Below, piece by piece: positions 9,169 to 19,671 of a DNA stretch of 64,000 nt; the stretch's first letter is position 1, and every line of letters begins with the position of its first letter. Source of the DNA: Dryas octopetala (taxonomy: Eukaryota > Streptophyta > Magnoliopsida > Rosales > Rosaceae); the NCBI GenBank assembly GCA_963921425.1, contig OY992836.1, forward strand, positions 18,245,614 through 18,309,613, written 5' to 3'. The notes beneath the pieces were generated by a model. The model was given only the letters and a program-made list of their open reading frames with translations, was not told the origin of the DNA and did no database searches. Position numbers and translations under genes: made by a program.

Positions 9169-11640
9169 TGTTGAACAAAATTTGTAAATAAATAATAAAT
9201 ATTACCCAACATAATTTCACCCAAATTCATTTATGGAATGAGGGTTTTATTATTTTGGGTACGACCCATTTAAGATGGAGTACATCTCTTAATTATAGTC
9301 CCTTGACTCAAGGGAACACCCTTTGAGTCCAAATGCAATGAAACCAACGGATCACTTTGTGAGTGTTTAGATTTCCAATAGATAAAAGACCTATTGAAAT
9401 GGAATTTATTTGTGATTGCGGTTGCACCCGTATTTTAGGTTGCCTACGTACCCACTGCAGGATCAAACCACACGTAGTTCAGTTTTTGGGAATTAAATGG
9501 GTGGATGACCCATTTAAATGATTTGTGTAATTTGGGTAGGGTTTAGAGCCCTTGGATTTGATTTGAGAAATTAATTCAAGGACTTTTGTGTGTAGAACTA
9601 ATTTCTGAAGGATTTGGGTGGATTTGATTTGGTGCGAAATTAATTCAAAGAAATTTATATGAATTAATTCCTAAGGGAATTTGGAAAATTTTGTGGATGC
9701 GGTTGAGTGTGAATTTCGCTCACATTGCCTACGTACCCATGATGGGATCAAACCGAACGTAGTTCGATAAAGAATTTGACTTGATTGGCTTTATGCCATT
9801 TTGATATTTGGATTTGAGAGATTTGGTTTCGTACCAATTGAGAATTTGGTTTTGTACCAATTTGAGAGTTTGAATTTGGGGTTTGGATTTGGTTTCGGTT
9901 TTGTACCGATTGAGAGAATTGGTTTTGTACCAATTTGAGAGTTTGAATTTAGGATTTGGATTTGGTTTCGGTTTTATACCGATTGAGAGAGTTGGTTTTA
10001 TACCAATTTGAGAGTGTTGGTCTTGTACCAATTTAAGAATTGGGATTTGGAGGAAAATGTGCCCATTAATATTTTTGTATCATTTATTTTTAAAATGACA
10101 CATGTTCTTATTTTTAATGGATGAATATGAATTTGGTTATGTATGCCCATTAATACTTTTGTATCAATTATTTATTAATTGACACATACTATATTTTTAA
10201 TGGGCAAAAATTTGAGAGAGAGGTCCACTTTGATGGGCCACGATCATCTTTGCTTCTTGGGATTTTGCTTGTGCCAATTTCTCTGCAAGTCTGGGACTTA
10301 GATCCATATTCTTTTTATTGCTTTCCCTCTTCTCTTTTTATTTCATTTTCTTTCTTCGGTTTCAAGTACCAGGCTTGAGCCTTTGCCATGCTGCCACTCG
10401 AATTTGACTTATCAATCCAACATGCATATGTTTGACCTTCTCCCTGTTGCTGGCAGCAAGCTGATTTCTTCTTCTTTTTTCTTTTTGTTTTACTTGCTTT
10501 TGTAAGCCAAAGACCTCAATCCATTTTGCTTGCAATTGACGTACAGAGAACAAGAAGGCTATCCATTTCTTTTGCTTGGCTTTTCTTTTTTGGTTTCCCT
10601 TAATTGTTTATTTTAAAGGAAGAAATGAAAGAGCTATCTTTTTGTTGGCAGCGGTAGAGAAGAATTTGTAGTGTAATCCTCTATGTGGCTGAATAGCATA
10701 AGTGACTTATGACTTTGCTTTTGTGGGCTAAATGAAATAACCCCTTTTGGTTTGCAGGTACATACATATCCGCAGAGAGCAAGAATGTAACCCCTCTTGT
10801 TTGTTTTATTTTCTTGGCTTTGTGCCACTTGTTTTTTGGTGTGTAATTTTGATAGATATCATAGAGCAACAAATTTGAATGGATTTATATGAATCCAGGT
10901 TGATGCCCATAAACATCAACTTGAGAGGATTCACATGAAATCCAATTGTTGTCCATGGACAACTAATTTAGAAAATGCAATGCTCATGAGCATTGCTTTA
11001 GATCATTTCTTTTGGATACTCATGAGCATTCCTTTAGATCATTTCTTTTGGGTGACTTCATTCTGAGCCTGTGGCTGAACGATGGGGGAGAGGCATATGA
11101 GAGATCCATCTTGAAAGGATTCTAAACGAATCCAAAAGCCGTCTTGAGAGGATTCTAAATAAATCCAAAGGCCGTCTTGAGAGGATTCTAAACGAATCTA
11201 AAGGCTTGATTCAACACGCCATTAGAGGAGAATTTTGGTTGAATCCCAAAACAGATATGAAATGAATGGCATAGAAGGACAGCTACCTGCAATGTTTGTT
11301 TTGGCGACTGCACTTTTGCTTTCTACACCTCCCTTTCCTCAGCCTTTTGGCGTCCTCTCTTTTTTCTTCTCTTTCTCTCCTCCTTTTTTTTCTGAACCCC
11401 TTATGCTCTATTTATAGAGTCCATGGGAAGTCCAAGTGATGAGATCAGATGGAGATGAGATAACTCTCTCCATTTAAATTTAAACTCATCAGATAAGAGA
11501 TAATTAAGCTTTCAGATAAATTCACATTATCTCATTTTTCAATTTGTTTTCATTTGAAATTAATGTGGCACATGGCATATGGGGAACTTATCTCAACCTC
11601 AACCTTTGTATTTTTTTTTGAATTTTTTTACGGTTCAACA
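9169..11640 (+). mobile_element. Candidate solo LTR of a large retrotransposon
   Basis: The 2472 bp unit starts TGTTGAAC and ends GTTCAACA, perfect 8 bp inverted ends of the TG...CA type. The flanks CTCTC and CTCCC match at 4 of 5 positions as a target duplication. Near the right end there is a TATA-like CTATTTATAGAGTC (about 11407), as expected for an LTR promoter. There is no coding region. Internal structure: a 40 bp motif with CCTACGTA...ACGTAG symmetry at 9441-9480 and 9726-9765; a roughly 73 bp tandem repeat at 9830-10030; a duplicated GCCCATTAATA block at 10059 and 10144; and a GAGAGGATTC motif repeated at 10910-11200. The family is not identified. No second copy exists in the window, so a large non-LTR unit remains possible. 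Confidence 0.5.
9830..10030. repeat. Tandem repeat, unit about 73 bp
   Basis: Units of TTGGTTTTGTACCAATTTG followed by GGATTTGGTTTCGGTTTTG repeat a little over two times with minor changes. On the minus strand this yields spurious Asn/Gln/Lys-rich ORFs. Confidence 0.75.
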
Positions 11641-12068
11641 CTCCCAGCATCCCAATTCTTCTTCTTATTCTTCTTTATATTTTCTTTAGAGTTTAAAAAA
11701 TAAAAAAATAAAAATTCTTCTTTTTTTTTTTGGTCAATAAATATTCTTCTTAAAAATATTAAGAAAGAGTGAGGAAGAAATAAGAAAGTCAGCGATATTT
11801 TTTTCTTTCTTTCTGGAATTGGGTGATAAGCAAACAAATAGGTGTAAACAGAAGCACTCACTATTTATTACAAGATTGTTAGGTGTTAATAGGCCTCGGC
11901 CAATTTGTACTTGGTTGCTTTGTTTTTTTTGGGCCTGGGCCCAATCTTACAATCCAAAAAAAGCCCAAGATGTTAATGGATTCTTACTAAACCTAACAAT
12001 AGCTTATAGCTGCGAGCCAAGCCTAGTTCACCATTGATTTCTTATTTTCTCAACACTTGGGGGAAGGA
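11641..12068. other. Short AT-rich spacer
   Basis: Poly-A/T-rich sequence between the candidate LTR and the Mutator-like element. No gene or structured repeat is seen. Confidence 0.5.
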
Positions 12069-12077
12069 AATGTTAAA

Positions 12078-12768
12078 GGGGGGGGGGGCTATGCACACCA
12101 CCCTAATCCACTAAGTTGACCACCCCACTTAAATTTTTACCCCTTTGTGCCCATTTTGCCCCTGCATTAAAAAAAAAAAAACCATTTCTCCAATTTTGGC
12201 CGGCCACCCCTCCCCGCCGCCGCGGAGCTTCACGACGTCGATTAGCCGCGCATGGTGGTCGGATGAACAAGGGAAGACCATGGTTGGACTCGCCGTGACC
12301 TGGGGAACAAAACCCAAGTGGTCCGGCGTCTCAACTCCGCCGGAAAAGGAAGATCACCGGCGAAGGGGCCGATCGGGTCACGACGTCGATTCGCCGCGCA
12401 CGGTGGTCGGATGAACAAAGGAAGACCAGGGTTGGACTCGCCGTGACCTGGGGAACAAAACCCAAGTGGTCCGGCGTCTCAACTCTGCCGGAAAAGGAAG
12501 ATCGCCGGCGAAGGGGCTGTCGGGTCTTCACCTGGGTGGGTGGGTCTTCGCCTGGGAGGGGTGAGATCGACCGGCGAAGGGGAGAGGTGGGGTCGCGGTG
12601 ACGGTGGGGAGAGGGTGGGGTTGCGCCGGCGGCGGGGAGAGGTGGCCGGCCAAAATTGGAGAAATGATTTTTTTTTTTTTAATGCAGGGGCAAAATGGGC
12701 ACAAAGGGGTAAAAATTTAAGTGGGGTGGTCAACTTAGTGGATTAGGGTGGTGTGCATAGCCCCCCCC
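12078..12768. mobile_element. Mutator-like non-autonomous element with 9 bp target duplication
   Basis: Terminal inverted repeats of about 140 bp are nearly perfect. Each starts with a G run followed by CTATGCACACCACCC and runs through to GGCCGGCCACC. The flanks carry a perfect 9 bp duplication AATGTTAAA (12069-12077 and 12769-12777), the Mutator signature. The 691 bp element has a GC-rich core, unlike its AT-rich surroundings, and no transposase. The core contains a tandem duplication of about 148 bp starting at CACGACGTCGATT (12231 and 12379). The compositional contrast fits captured host DNA (a Pack-MULE), but no gene fragment is recognised. Confidence 0.88.
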
Positions 12769-12777
12769 AATGTTAAA

Positions 12778-13440
12778 TCCTGTTGCACATCAAGGATTTT
12801 AGTTCAAGAGAAATTCCATAAGAAACCCATAAATTTAATCAATGCACCCAGTTTTTAACAATTGTTATTAATGATACCCCTTTACAAAATAACTAAAATC
12901 GACAAACTCCTAATAAAATATATTTTAAAATTAAACATAGATATATTGGTGCATGTAATCGGAAAATTACAAACTTCATATTTAAATCTAATCGTACTAA
13001 ATAGGTTTGCAACAACAAGAACATTTGGAAATCCAACACTTTCAAATCTGATCATTTTAAAACTTCCGAATACTTTCAAATACTTGATCAAAATGGACTA
13101 AAAAATAAGCTGAGCATAGCCGCACCCACTCGAAAAACTGAAGCCAAGAGCAAAAACGCACCAGATGAGTATAATTAAGCTTACTTTGTCAGGTGGTCTA
13201 ATAGCACAAACCTATGCATCAACCATTTTAACTCTTGCATCAAAATTCGGCAGCTAGCAGTAGTCTGGTAACAAAGCTGAGTCTGAATGGCTCTTGCGCC
13301 AAATTTGAATTAATTTTCTATATGGTACAATACTATGATAGCTGCAAAGACATAAAAAACAAAGGATGAAAACTTAACATTTGTAATGGATGATTGGTAC
13401 CATAACAAACAACAAGAATGTTATACAGTAAGTCAGAGAC
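12778..13440. other. AT-rich spacer and 3' flank of the PWWP gene
   Basis: No coding signal. The right part probably holds the 3' UTR and polyadenylation region of the minus-strand PWWP gene that ends at 13441. Confidence 0.45.
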
Positions 13441-16008
13441 TCAAATGTGCCCATTCTTGTTGTATGGAGATCCAGAAGGAGCAATCAAGCCAAGATTTTG
13501 CATCACTCTCAATCTCCTTGCACTCACTTCTTGGGACTTTGACAACACTTGTGCATGATCACTTAAGCCATTTCGTTTAAGTTTCTTTTGCAAGCCATCT
13601 TCCCTAGAGGATTTCCTCTTTGCTACTTCCTCTGTGGCAATTGGCATATTTGGTTTTCTCCCAACTCTCTTGAAAGCTTTGCTGTTTGCTTCTTCAGCTC
13701 TTCTCGTTTGTACATTTTTATTCTCCACCTTTGTTTGTGGTATAATGACATTTCGCGGTCTTCTTGGAGAAGTCCTCCTTGCCTAAAGCAGATTTATATA
13801 CGGATAATGTGAATGCATGACAATGAAATCCATGAATATAAGCAGTACATAGACCAGCTAAACGAACTTACAGAAAATCCAATTTTTATGGAGTTAATCT
13901 GCTTAGAACTATGTTTCATTGGTTATTTTTCTGAAAGGTTTCCAATACGATAGTCTAACATTTCTGCTATATTTTCCTGAGTATCAGCAGCCTGCTACTA
14001 GGTTTCCATATATGACATTAAGAAAAAGTAAATTACAGAATGAGAATAATTAAAAATCAAAACTTACCAATTTTGAGGCATCTGTTTCCTGATTAGAAGC
14101 ACCAACTGCCCAACATTTTGACCAGTAAATTTATAAGAAAAAGATTATAGCATTTTCCTTTTAGGTAATAACATCTTAATTTCAGTAAACAAAAATAGTA
14201 AATTGCTGCAATAACTTGAGCTATGACCTCTGCTCACACAAACAGGGTGTATTGGACATGGAAACCTCATGATGTAATCAAGAACGAAACACCATCTGCC
14301 TGTTCTCACGCACCAGTATAGATCTAACCATGTTCTTTGCATCCTTCCAATTTTATTTCTATGATGTATTCAAAGAAAATAAGCATACAATTTCATATTA
14401 TTATAAATATATTATAATATCCTCTTTAGAAGATAAGAATTAACATAGGTTCTGCATCCAGAAGATAAAGATAGCTTCCTTTCCGCATATAGTGGATGAG
14501 GTCTTGTCAGTCTCCTAATTTATCATCAAGGTAATATATTCCCATCATGAACATACTATTCTATAAGGTTTGCATGGTTAATTGATGCATTGTTGGCAGG
14601 TTTAGGGTTTCTAGAAGTTCCTTTCAAAATTCTCATGTTTTAAATCAAATTCCCATTGTTTCCCCATTTTACCAATATTTCTACCAATATCAATATTTTT
14701 AACCTAGGCTGGCCGTACTCCGGGAATCTTCTTCGGTCAGTTCACATACTCCTTCCATATCATGGCTGCCAACACTTACCCATGGGCGCATTCAAAGGAG
14801 TATAATGGTGTTTCAGCCATAATGGTTCAGGTGAGGGAATTTTGAACCTAGGTGACATAGGCTCATCTACTATTTCCACATATTTACACTTTCCGATGAT
14901 CCCTTCCTTTCTAAGTTCTATGTGATCCCGCAAGTTCATTCTGATGACCGCCCATTCAGGCATTACCCTTTTTTTTTGTATAGTGCTTTAAAAAATAGGT
15001 TATTAGAGCATAAACCCTTTCCCTTTTCTGATGTTGTTTGTCTAGATAATATCTCTTATAAGTTTAAACATTCAGCTGTAAACTCTCAAAGACATCCATC
15101 AATTTTGATACTTAAAACCTTTTAACTCAGAATCTCAGATAATAATCAAATTTCTGTTTAAACAACTAATAAATGGCAATACACTTACAAGGATTTTGAG
15201 TTAGCTAACCTTTAGATTTGGAACCTTGGTTTTTTGATCTACCATCTTTTGAGCAAGAAACAACCTGTACCCATATTTAAATGATAAAGGAGAAACTATC
15301 AACTACAAGAACATGATTTCACTCCTAGTAAAGAGGAGCAATTATCAAGGAACAGATAGTTACCTGCTCCAGAGATTTTAGAAATAGTTCCATATAACAA
15401 CCATTATTCTGCTTGAGTATCTGAAAGTTCAATAATTCAATCAATTTGATTAGGCATAAAGCACAGTTATCAGAATCCGATGAAAACTAGTTTTCAAATA
15501 CATAGGCAGAGTTCAAGGAGATTCTAGAACGCATTCAAGACATACTATGTCGAAATCAGAACGACATTTTAGAGGGTCCACATACAAGCTGCAAGGAAAT
15601 ACAATAAAAAGTTATATATAATCAAAACACAAATGAAGACAAAACAGCTGACCAAGGACAAAAGCACTTACTATTTATAGCTTCCATAGATCCGAACAAG
15701 AACTTTCCCTGCTGGTCTTTTGCTTGGCTTGTTGTTCCCACTCACAGCATTGTCATCAACAACCTACCAAATAAGCAAGCAGTAAAACAGGGATCATTTG
15801 TCACACCCAACTGAAAATTAGATAAAATCTGGTGGTATTAGATGCAATTGAAAAGCTTAATTAAGAATGACACATAAACCAGCAAATACAGCATTACAAA
15901 CACCTGAGCAGGCCACCATGAGCCTCCAGGAATCTTTACCCATATCATATCTGCAACCTTGACCTCCCCTCCCAATTGATCAGCTGCAACACCCTCACCA
16001 TCTTCCAT
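13441..16008 (-). CDS. PWWP-domain protein (243 aa, seven coding exons)
   Basis: Exons on the minus strand: 16008-15904, 15763-15672, 15588-15546, 15420-15364, 15264-15210, 14105-14068 and 13782-13441. All junctions are GT-AG and phases agree, giving 732 nt including stop. Residues 16-35 (VKVADMIWVKIPGGSWWPAQ) carry the PWWP motif as SWWP. The strand VLVRIYGSYKYLYVDP completes the barrel, followed by a helix (ILKQNNGCYMELFLKSLEQ). The C-terminal half is Lys/Arg-rich (ARRTSPRRPR, KRKSSRED, LQKKLKRNG), probably nuclear localisation and nucleic-acid contact. PWWP domains read methylated histone H3 or bind DNA, so a nuclear chromatin role is inferred. The ATG was chosen because the upstream leader exon has none. 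The specific function is unknown. Confidence 0.85.
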
Positions 16009-16800
16009 TTTAACACGATTTTTCCCAGGTTCAAGACGTTTGCTTTTCAGTGCCTGCCTTTGCAGTTGATAATTAAAACAAATTCCTTTTATTGCATTGC
16101 AAACCTCTACAGATAACAAAATTGCACAAATGAAACAAACATCTGATTCTCATACAATTCTGGCACTTTCTCTCTCTTTTTTCCTTTTCAATGAAGATTC
16201 AACTCAGCTCAGCCTCTTTGCCCCTAAGAGCTCCGATCATCATTTCTTGAATATAAATTTGATATTATTATGTTTTAGCCTTGTCTATGTTGCTCATCTA
16301 CTTTTGAGTTGTTACCCTGTTACCCCTTAATAAAAACATCATGTAGAAACAAGTAACTGTCCATTTCCTTACCCCTAAATTCAAAACATTCGGTAGAAAC
16401 TAGAAACAACCATGCTAATTAGATTACTTTACTAAAATGTAAGTAGCTCTATGAACATTGTACACCACATTGCCAAATTTGAAACCCAATTTTAAAAGCT
16501 CAAACTTTGATCTCTGTTTCTTCTACATTTACACAGAAAGCAAACAGCACAACTCAGACAGTCAGACCCCACAAGGAAAACAAACCCACAAGCGGGGGTT
16601 TTGGATACTTACGTTTCACCAGAGCAGAGACTGAAACAGAGAGAGGGAGAAGGTGTCACTGTCCAAGTAGAAGCAGATTAGACAGACTGAGGAAGAATGG
16701 TCCACTTGTCCACAAGCTTGTGTGAAGAAAGACCAATGACAATGAAGAAGAAGAAGAAAGAGATGATTTGAAGTTTTGGAATGTATTGGATGGGTGGGGG
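16009..16800 (-). promoter_or_regulatory. 5' leader, leader intron and promoter side of the PWWP gene
   Basis: A GTAAGTATCC donor at 16612 and a GGCAG acceptor at 16054 define a 5' UTR intron (16054-16612). It separates a non-coding leader exon (ending at 16613) from the exon with the start codon. The leader exon up to about 16740 has no ATG on the minus strand. Purine-rich GAAGAAGAAG runs at 16740-16760 lie near the probable transcription start. Confidence 0.6.
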
Positions 16801-17589
16801 TGGGAGTGGGAGTGGGAACGAGGAACGCAGTCAGTCAGCCTTATTGGGCTCCTTTCTGCCTGTCACTTCACTTCACCATCAACTTCTGCTTCAGTTAAAG
16901 CGCGGCTCCTTTTTTATTTATTTTTAAGGGAGCGCAAATACCAGTTTTAACCCTCTCTCTCTCTCTCTCTATATATATACGTTTTGAGGTTGGATTCCTC
17001 TTGGGCCTGTTTTGGTTGTTTTCTGTAATTTTGGGATGTTCCGGACTGGCCTTAGCCTCTTCGTTTTAGGATTAGTGGATTACCCTCTTCTCTATTTTTT
17101 TTTTTTTTTGCCGCTACTACGGTACTACCCTCTTCTTTTTAAGGTCTCGTTGGTTTGCATAATAGAAAATTCGAGAAATGTGTTCCTATGCATTTGACAC
17201 ATTATAATATTTTTTTATTTTCATTCTCATGCTTGATTTGTGCACAAATATAAACAAATTGTTCAATTTCATTTATACGGTTATACCCTTACTTATCATG
17301 TATATATAACATATAAGGAGTGGCCAAAAAAAAAAAAAACATATAAGGATATGTAACATAATTGTTTATAGGGAAAAGTTGTAACTAAGATTTTCCCATG
17401 AAAAATGAAAATGAAACACAAATTGGTCGGAGGATTTCAAGTTATTCCTTTGAGGCATCACTTTCCCATAAAGCAGTAATTATTTTTCCGAGCTTCCTTT
17501 TCTCAATCTCAATATTTGGCCAATGACCATTTGATATTTTGGTCTAGTGGTTTCACTTGGTCTTTCTTTATCAGAATAAATCCTTATTT
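16801..17589. other. Intergenic region
   Basis: Contains a short (CT)n-(TA)n microsatellite at about 16953-16980 and T-rich sequence. No gene was recognised. Confidence 0.45.
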
Positions 17590-17680
17590 TAAATTTTATA
17601 GTAGTCAATTGATTAATAAAAAAACTTATTATTTGGTTTGTCCCGTCAAAATATTTCGAATTCTCATATCACCTCCTAAT
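17590..17680. repeat. Direct repeat, left copy
   Basis: About 91 bp, closely matched by 19575-19671 in the same orientation. Shared landmarks are GTCAATTGATTAATAAAAA, TTATTTGGTTTGT and ATATTTCGAATTCTCATATC. A shorter neighbour (ATCAGAATAAATCCTTATTT) occurs at 17570 and 17681. The pair brackets the CRM exon and the minisatellite. Confidence 0.8.
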
Positions 17681-18296
17681 ATCAGAATAAATCCTTATTT
17701 TAAATTTTAAAGTAAATTATTATAAAGTCCAATTTTGGACTTCTATTTCCTCTTAAACACACCTATTTAATTGAATTTCCCAGCCGATCCACTTTATTTT
17801 CTTCCGGCCCACTTCTAATTTTTCATCCCTTCTTCGTCTCTCTCTCCGTCAATATCTTACTCCCTCTTTCATTTCTCTCTCCTCACTCACGCCCAGCCAC
17901 CCCTCATCCTCGATCTGTGTCGTCCCACGTGGGCTCAGAGGTTGAGCAATGGTGCTCGGACGGCGTTGCGATGCCGATCTCAGAGCAGCCAGGTTCAGTG
18001 GCTTCGCTGCCATTGTCGAGCTATTGTTTTGAGTCCGATCGACAATACCGAAACAATTTGCGCTACCTTCGATGTTAGAGTCGATGCCGTTGGCCTCGAT
18101 GGCGTAAGAAGCTGAGGCCTTGGCTACAGATCTAAGACACTGTGACTTTGGCTATGGCGAATGAGACCTTGATGGGTTTGGGTCTTCTGTTGTGTTGGGG
18201 TTAACTCTTATTTTAGGGGTTTGCGTTCTTGTTTTTGTGTTTTTTTATTATTTTGGTCTTGTGGTCATGGTGGTAGTGGTGATGGAGTTAACTCAG

Positions 18297-18540
18297 TGTA
18301 CTTGAAATTGAGAACTTGAATGGGAAAGAGGATGCCCAAGTGGGTTTGGAGTCTTCTTTGATTTTGAAGAGAGATGGGGTCGAGCTACGCAACCTTACAG
18401 TGAAGGAAAAGAAGGAACTTGCGTCCTATGCTCACAGCTTGGGGAAGAAGCTCAAGTCCCAATTGGTGGGCAAGTCCGGTGTAACTCCTAATGTTGCAGC
18501 TTCTTTTATAGAGAACCTTGAGTCCAACGAGCTTCTCAAG
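18297..18540 (+). pseudogene. Isolated exon of a CRM/YhbY-domain RNA-binding protein gene
   Basis: An open 244 nt stretch is bordered by an AG acceptor (AACTCAG) and a GTATTTG donor. It encodes the N-terminal half of a CRM domain: VELRNLTVKEKKELASYAHS, then the basic GKKLKSQLVGKSG loop and a helix ending NLESNELLK. CRM proteins bind RNA, often in chloroplast intron splicing or ribosome maturation. The next exon, which should supply the strand after ELLK and the rest of the domain, is not found downstream; 30 bp minisatellite and repeats follow instead. No upstream exon is evident either. I read this as a genomic gene fragment carried here with its splice sites, not a working gene. Confidence 0.7.
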
Positions 18541-18997
18541 GTATTTGTTGGTTTGTTATACATTTTTTTTTTTTGAAAATTTGTGGTGGTTCAGTTATTA
18601 CCTAGTTGGGGTTTAAGGGTTTATGTCAAATTTGAGGGATTTTGTTGTGCTAGTATGAATGTCTGTGCTGTTATTGATGAGTGCTTCTCCTCTGCAAGTT
18701 GCATTTTCTTGGATTTGTCATAGAAATGGATTCAAGATAATTCATTTTCTTTTGCTTTTTTTTTTCTTTTCTTTTCTGTCATACTAATGTTTTTCCTTTT
18801 TGGTTTCTAAATTTAGGAAATACAAGATTGTTGATTCCTATGGTTTTTGAATGCATAGGTGTAAGATTGTTGATTATAATAGTTGTGAAATGCATATGTG
18901 TTAACTTTTTTTCTCTTTGAATATCTAGTATTAATGGCGTTTGGTAAATAAATTTTGAAATCTCAAATTGATTTGATCTAAGTCATCATCCTAATAG

Positions 18998-19273
18998 GTG
19001 ATTGTTACTGTTGTGCAGTAGCAATGGGTGATTGTTACTGCCGGGCAATAGCAATGGGTGATTCCTACTGCTGGGCAGTAGCAATATGTGATTGTGCTGG
19101 CGGGCAGTAGCAATAGGTGATTGTTACTGACAGACAGTAGCAATAGGTGATTGTTACTGTCGGACAGTAGCAATAGGTGATTGTTACTGTCGGACAGTAG
19201 CAATAGGTGATTGTTACTACCGAACAGTAACAATAGATGATTGTTACTACCGGACAGTAGTAATAGGTGATTG
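18998..19273. repeat. 30 bp minisatellite, about nine units
   Basis: The unit is GTGATTGTTACTGTCGGACA then GTAGCAATAG with point changes and one short unit. Each unit holds an inverted repeat TACTGTCGGACAGTA, so every monomer can form a small hairpin. The minus-strand ORF through it is an artefact of the 30 bp period. Confidence 0.9.
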
Positions 19274-19435
19274 AAAAAGATTATGGATGCTTCATCTTGA
19301 TTTGTTGTGGTTTATGATGGTTATTATTTTATATGTTTATGGAATGAAAAATACCTAAATTATGATATATATTTTTTTTTTTGGGTACCAATTGGCATTG
19401 AAATGAAGAAGGAAACAAAATTGGCTTTTTTAAAA

Positions 19436-19560
19436 AAACACTGTATCGTGCTACAGTAACGCCGTTACTGTACCACCGGGTTTTTTTAAAAAGTGGGCCG
19501 CTACAGTATTTCACTGTAGCAGTTGGGCCGGATGAACAGTAAATTTTAAAAAATGGATTT
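19436..19560. repeat. Palindrome-rich fragment
   Basis: Contains GCTACAGTAACGCCGTTACT and CTACAGTATTTCACTGTAGC, two adjacent perfect or near-perfect hairpins, between TTTTTTTAAAAA tracts. It resembles an internal piece of a miniature inverted-repeat element. No termini were identified. Confidence 0.5.
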
Positions 19561-19574
19561 TAAAAAAATAACCC

Positions 19575-19671
19575 TAAATTTTATAGACGTCAATTGATTA
19601 ATAAAAAAAAAAAAGCTTATTATTTGGTTTGTGCCGTGAAAATATTTCGAATTCTCATATCACCCCCTAAT
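19575..19671. repeat. Direct repeat, right copy
   Basis: Partner of 17590-17680. It has a longer A run and a few substitutions and is followed by different sequence. Confidence 0.8.

Noticed and set aside
9729..10031. Minus-strand Asn/Lys/Gln-rich ORF of 100 codons
   Set aside because: It comes from the 73 bp tandem repeat and has no protein features.
12116..12746. Overlapping Arg/Pro-rich ORFs in both strands
   Set aside because: GC-rich core of the Mutator-like element gives open frames in all directions, and the TIR provides starts on both strands.
13588..13812. Plus-strand 74-codon ORF opposite the last PWWP exon
   Set aside because: The minus frame is continuous with six upstream exons in phase; the plus ORF has no support.
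18991..19233. Minus-strand 80-codon ORF with repeated NNHLLLLSDS
   Set aside because: A product of the 30 bp minisatellite, whose period is divisible by three.
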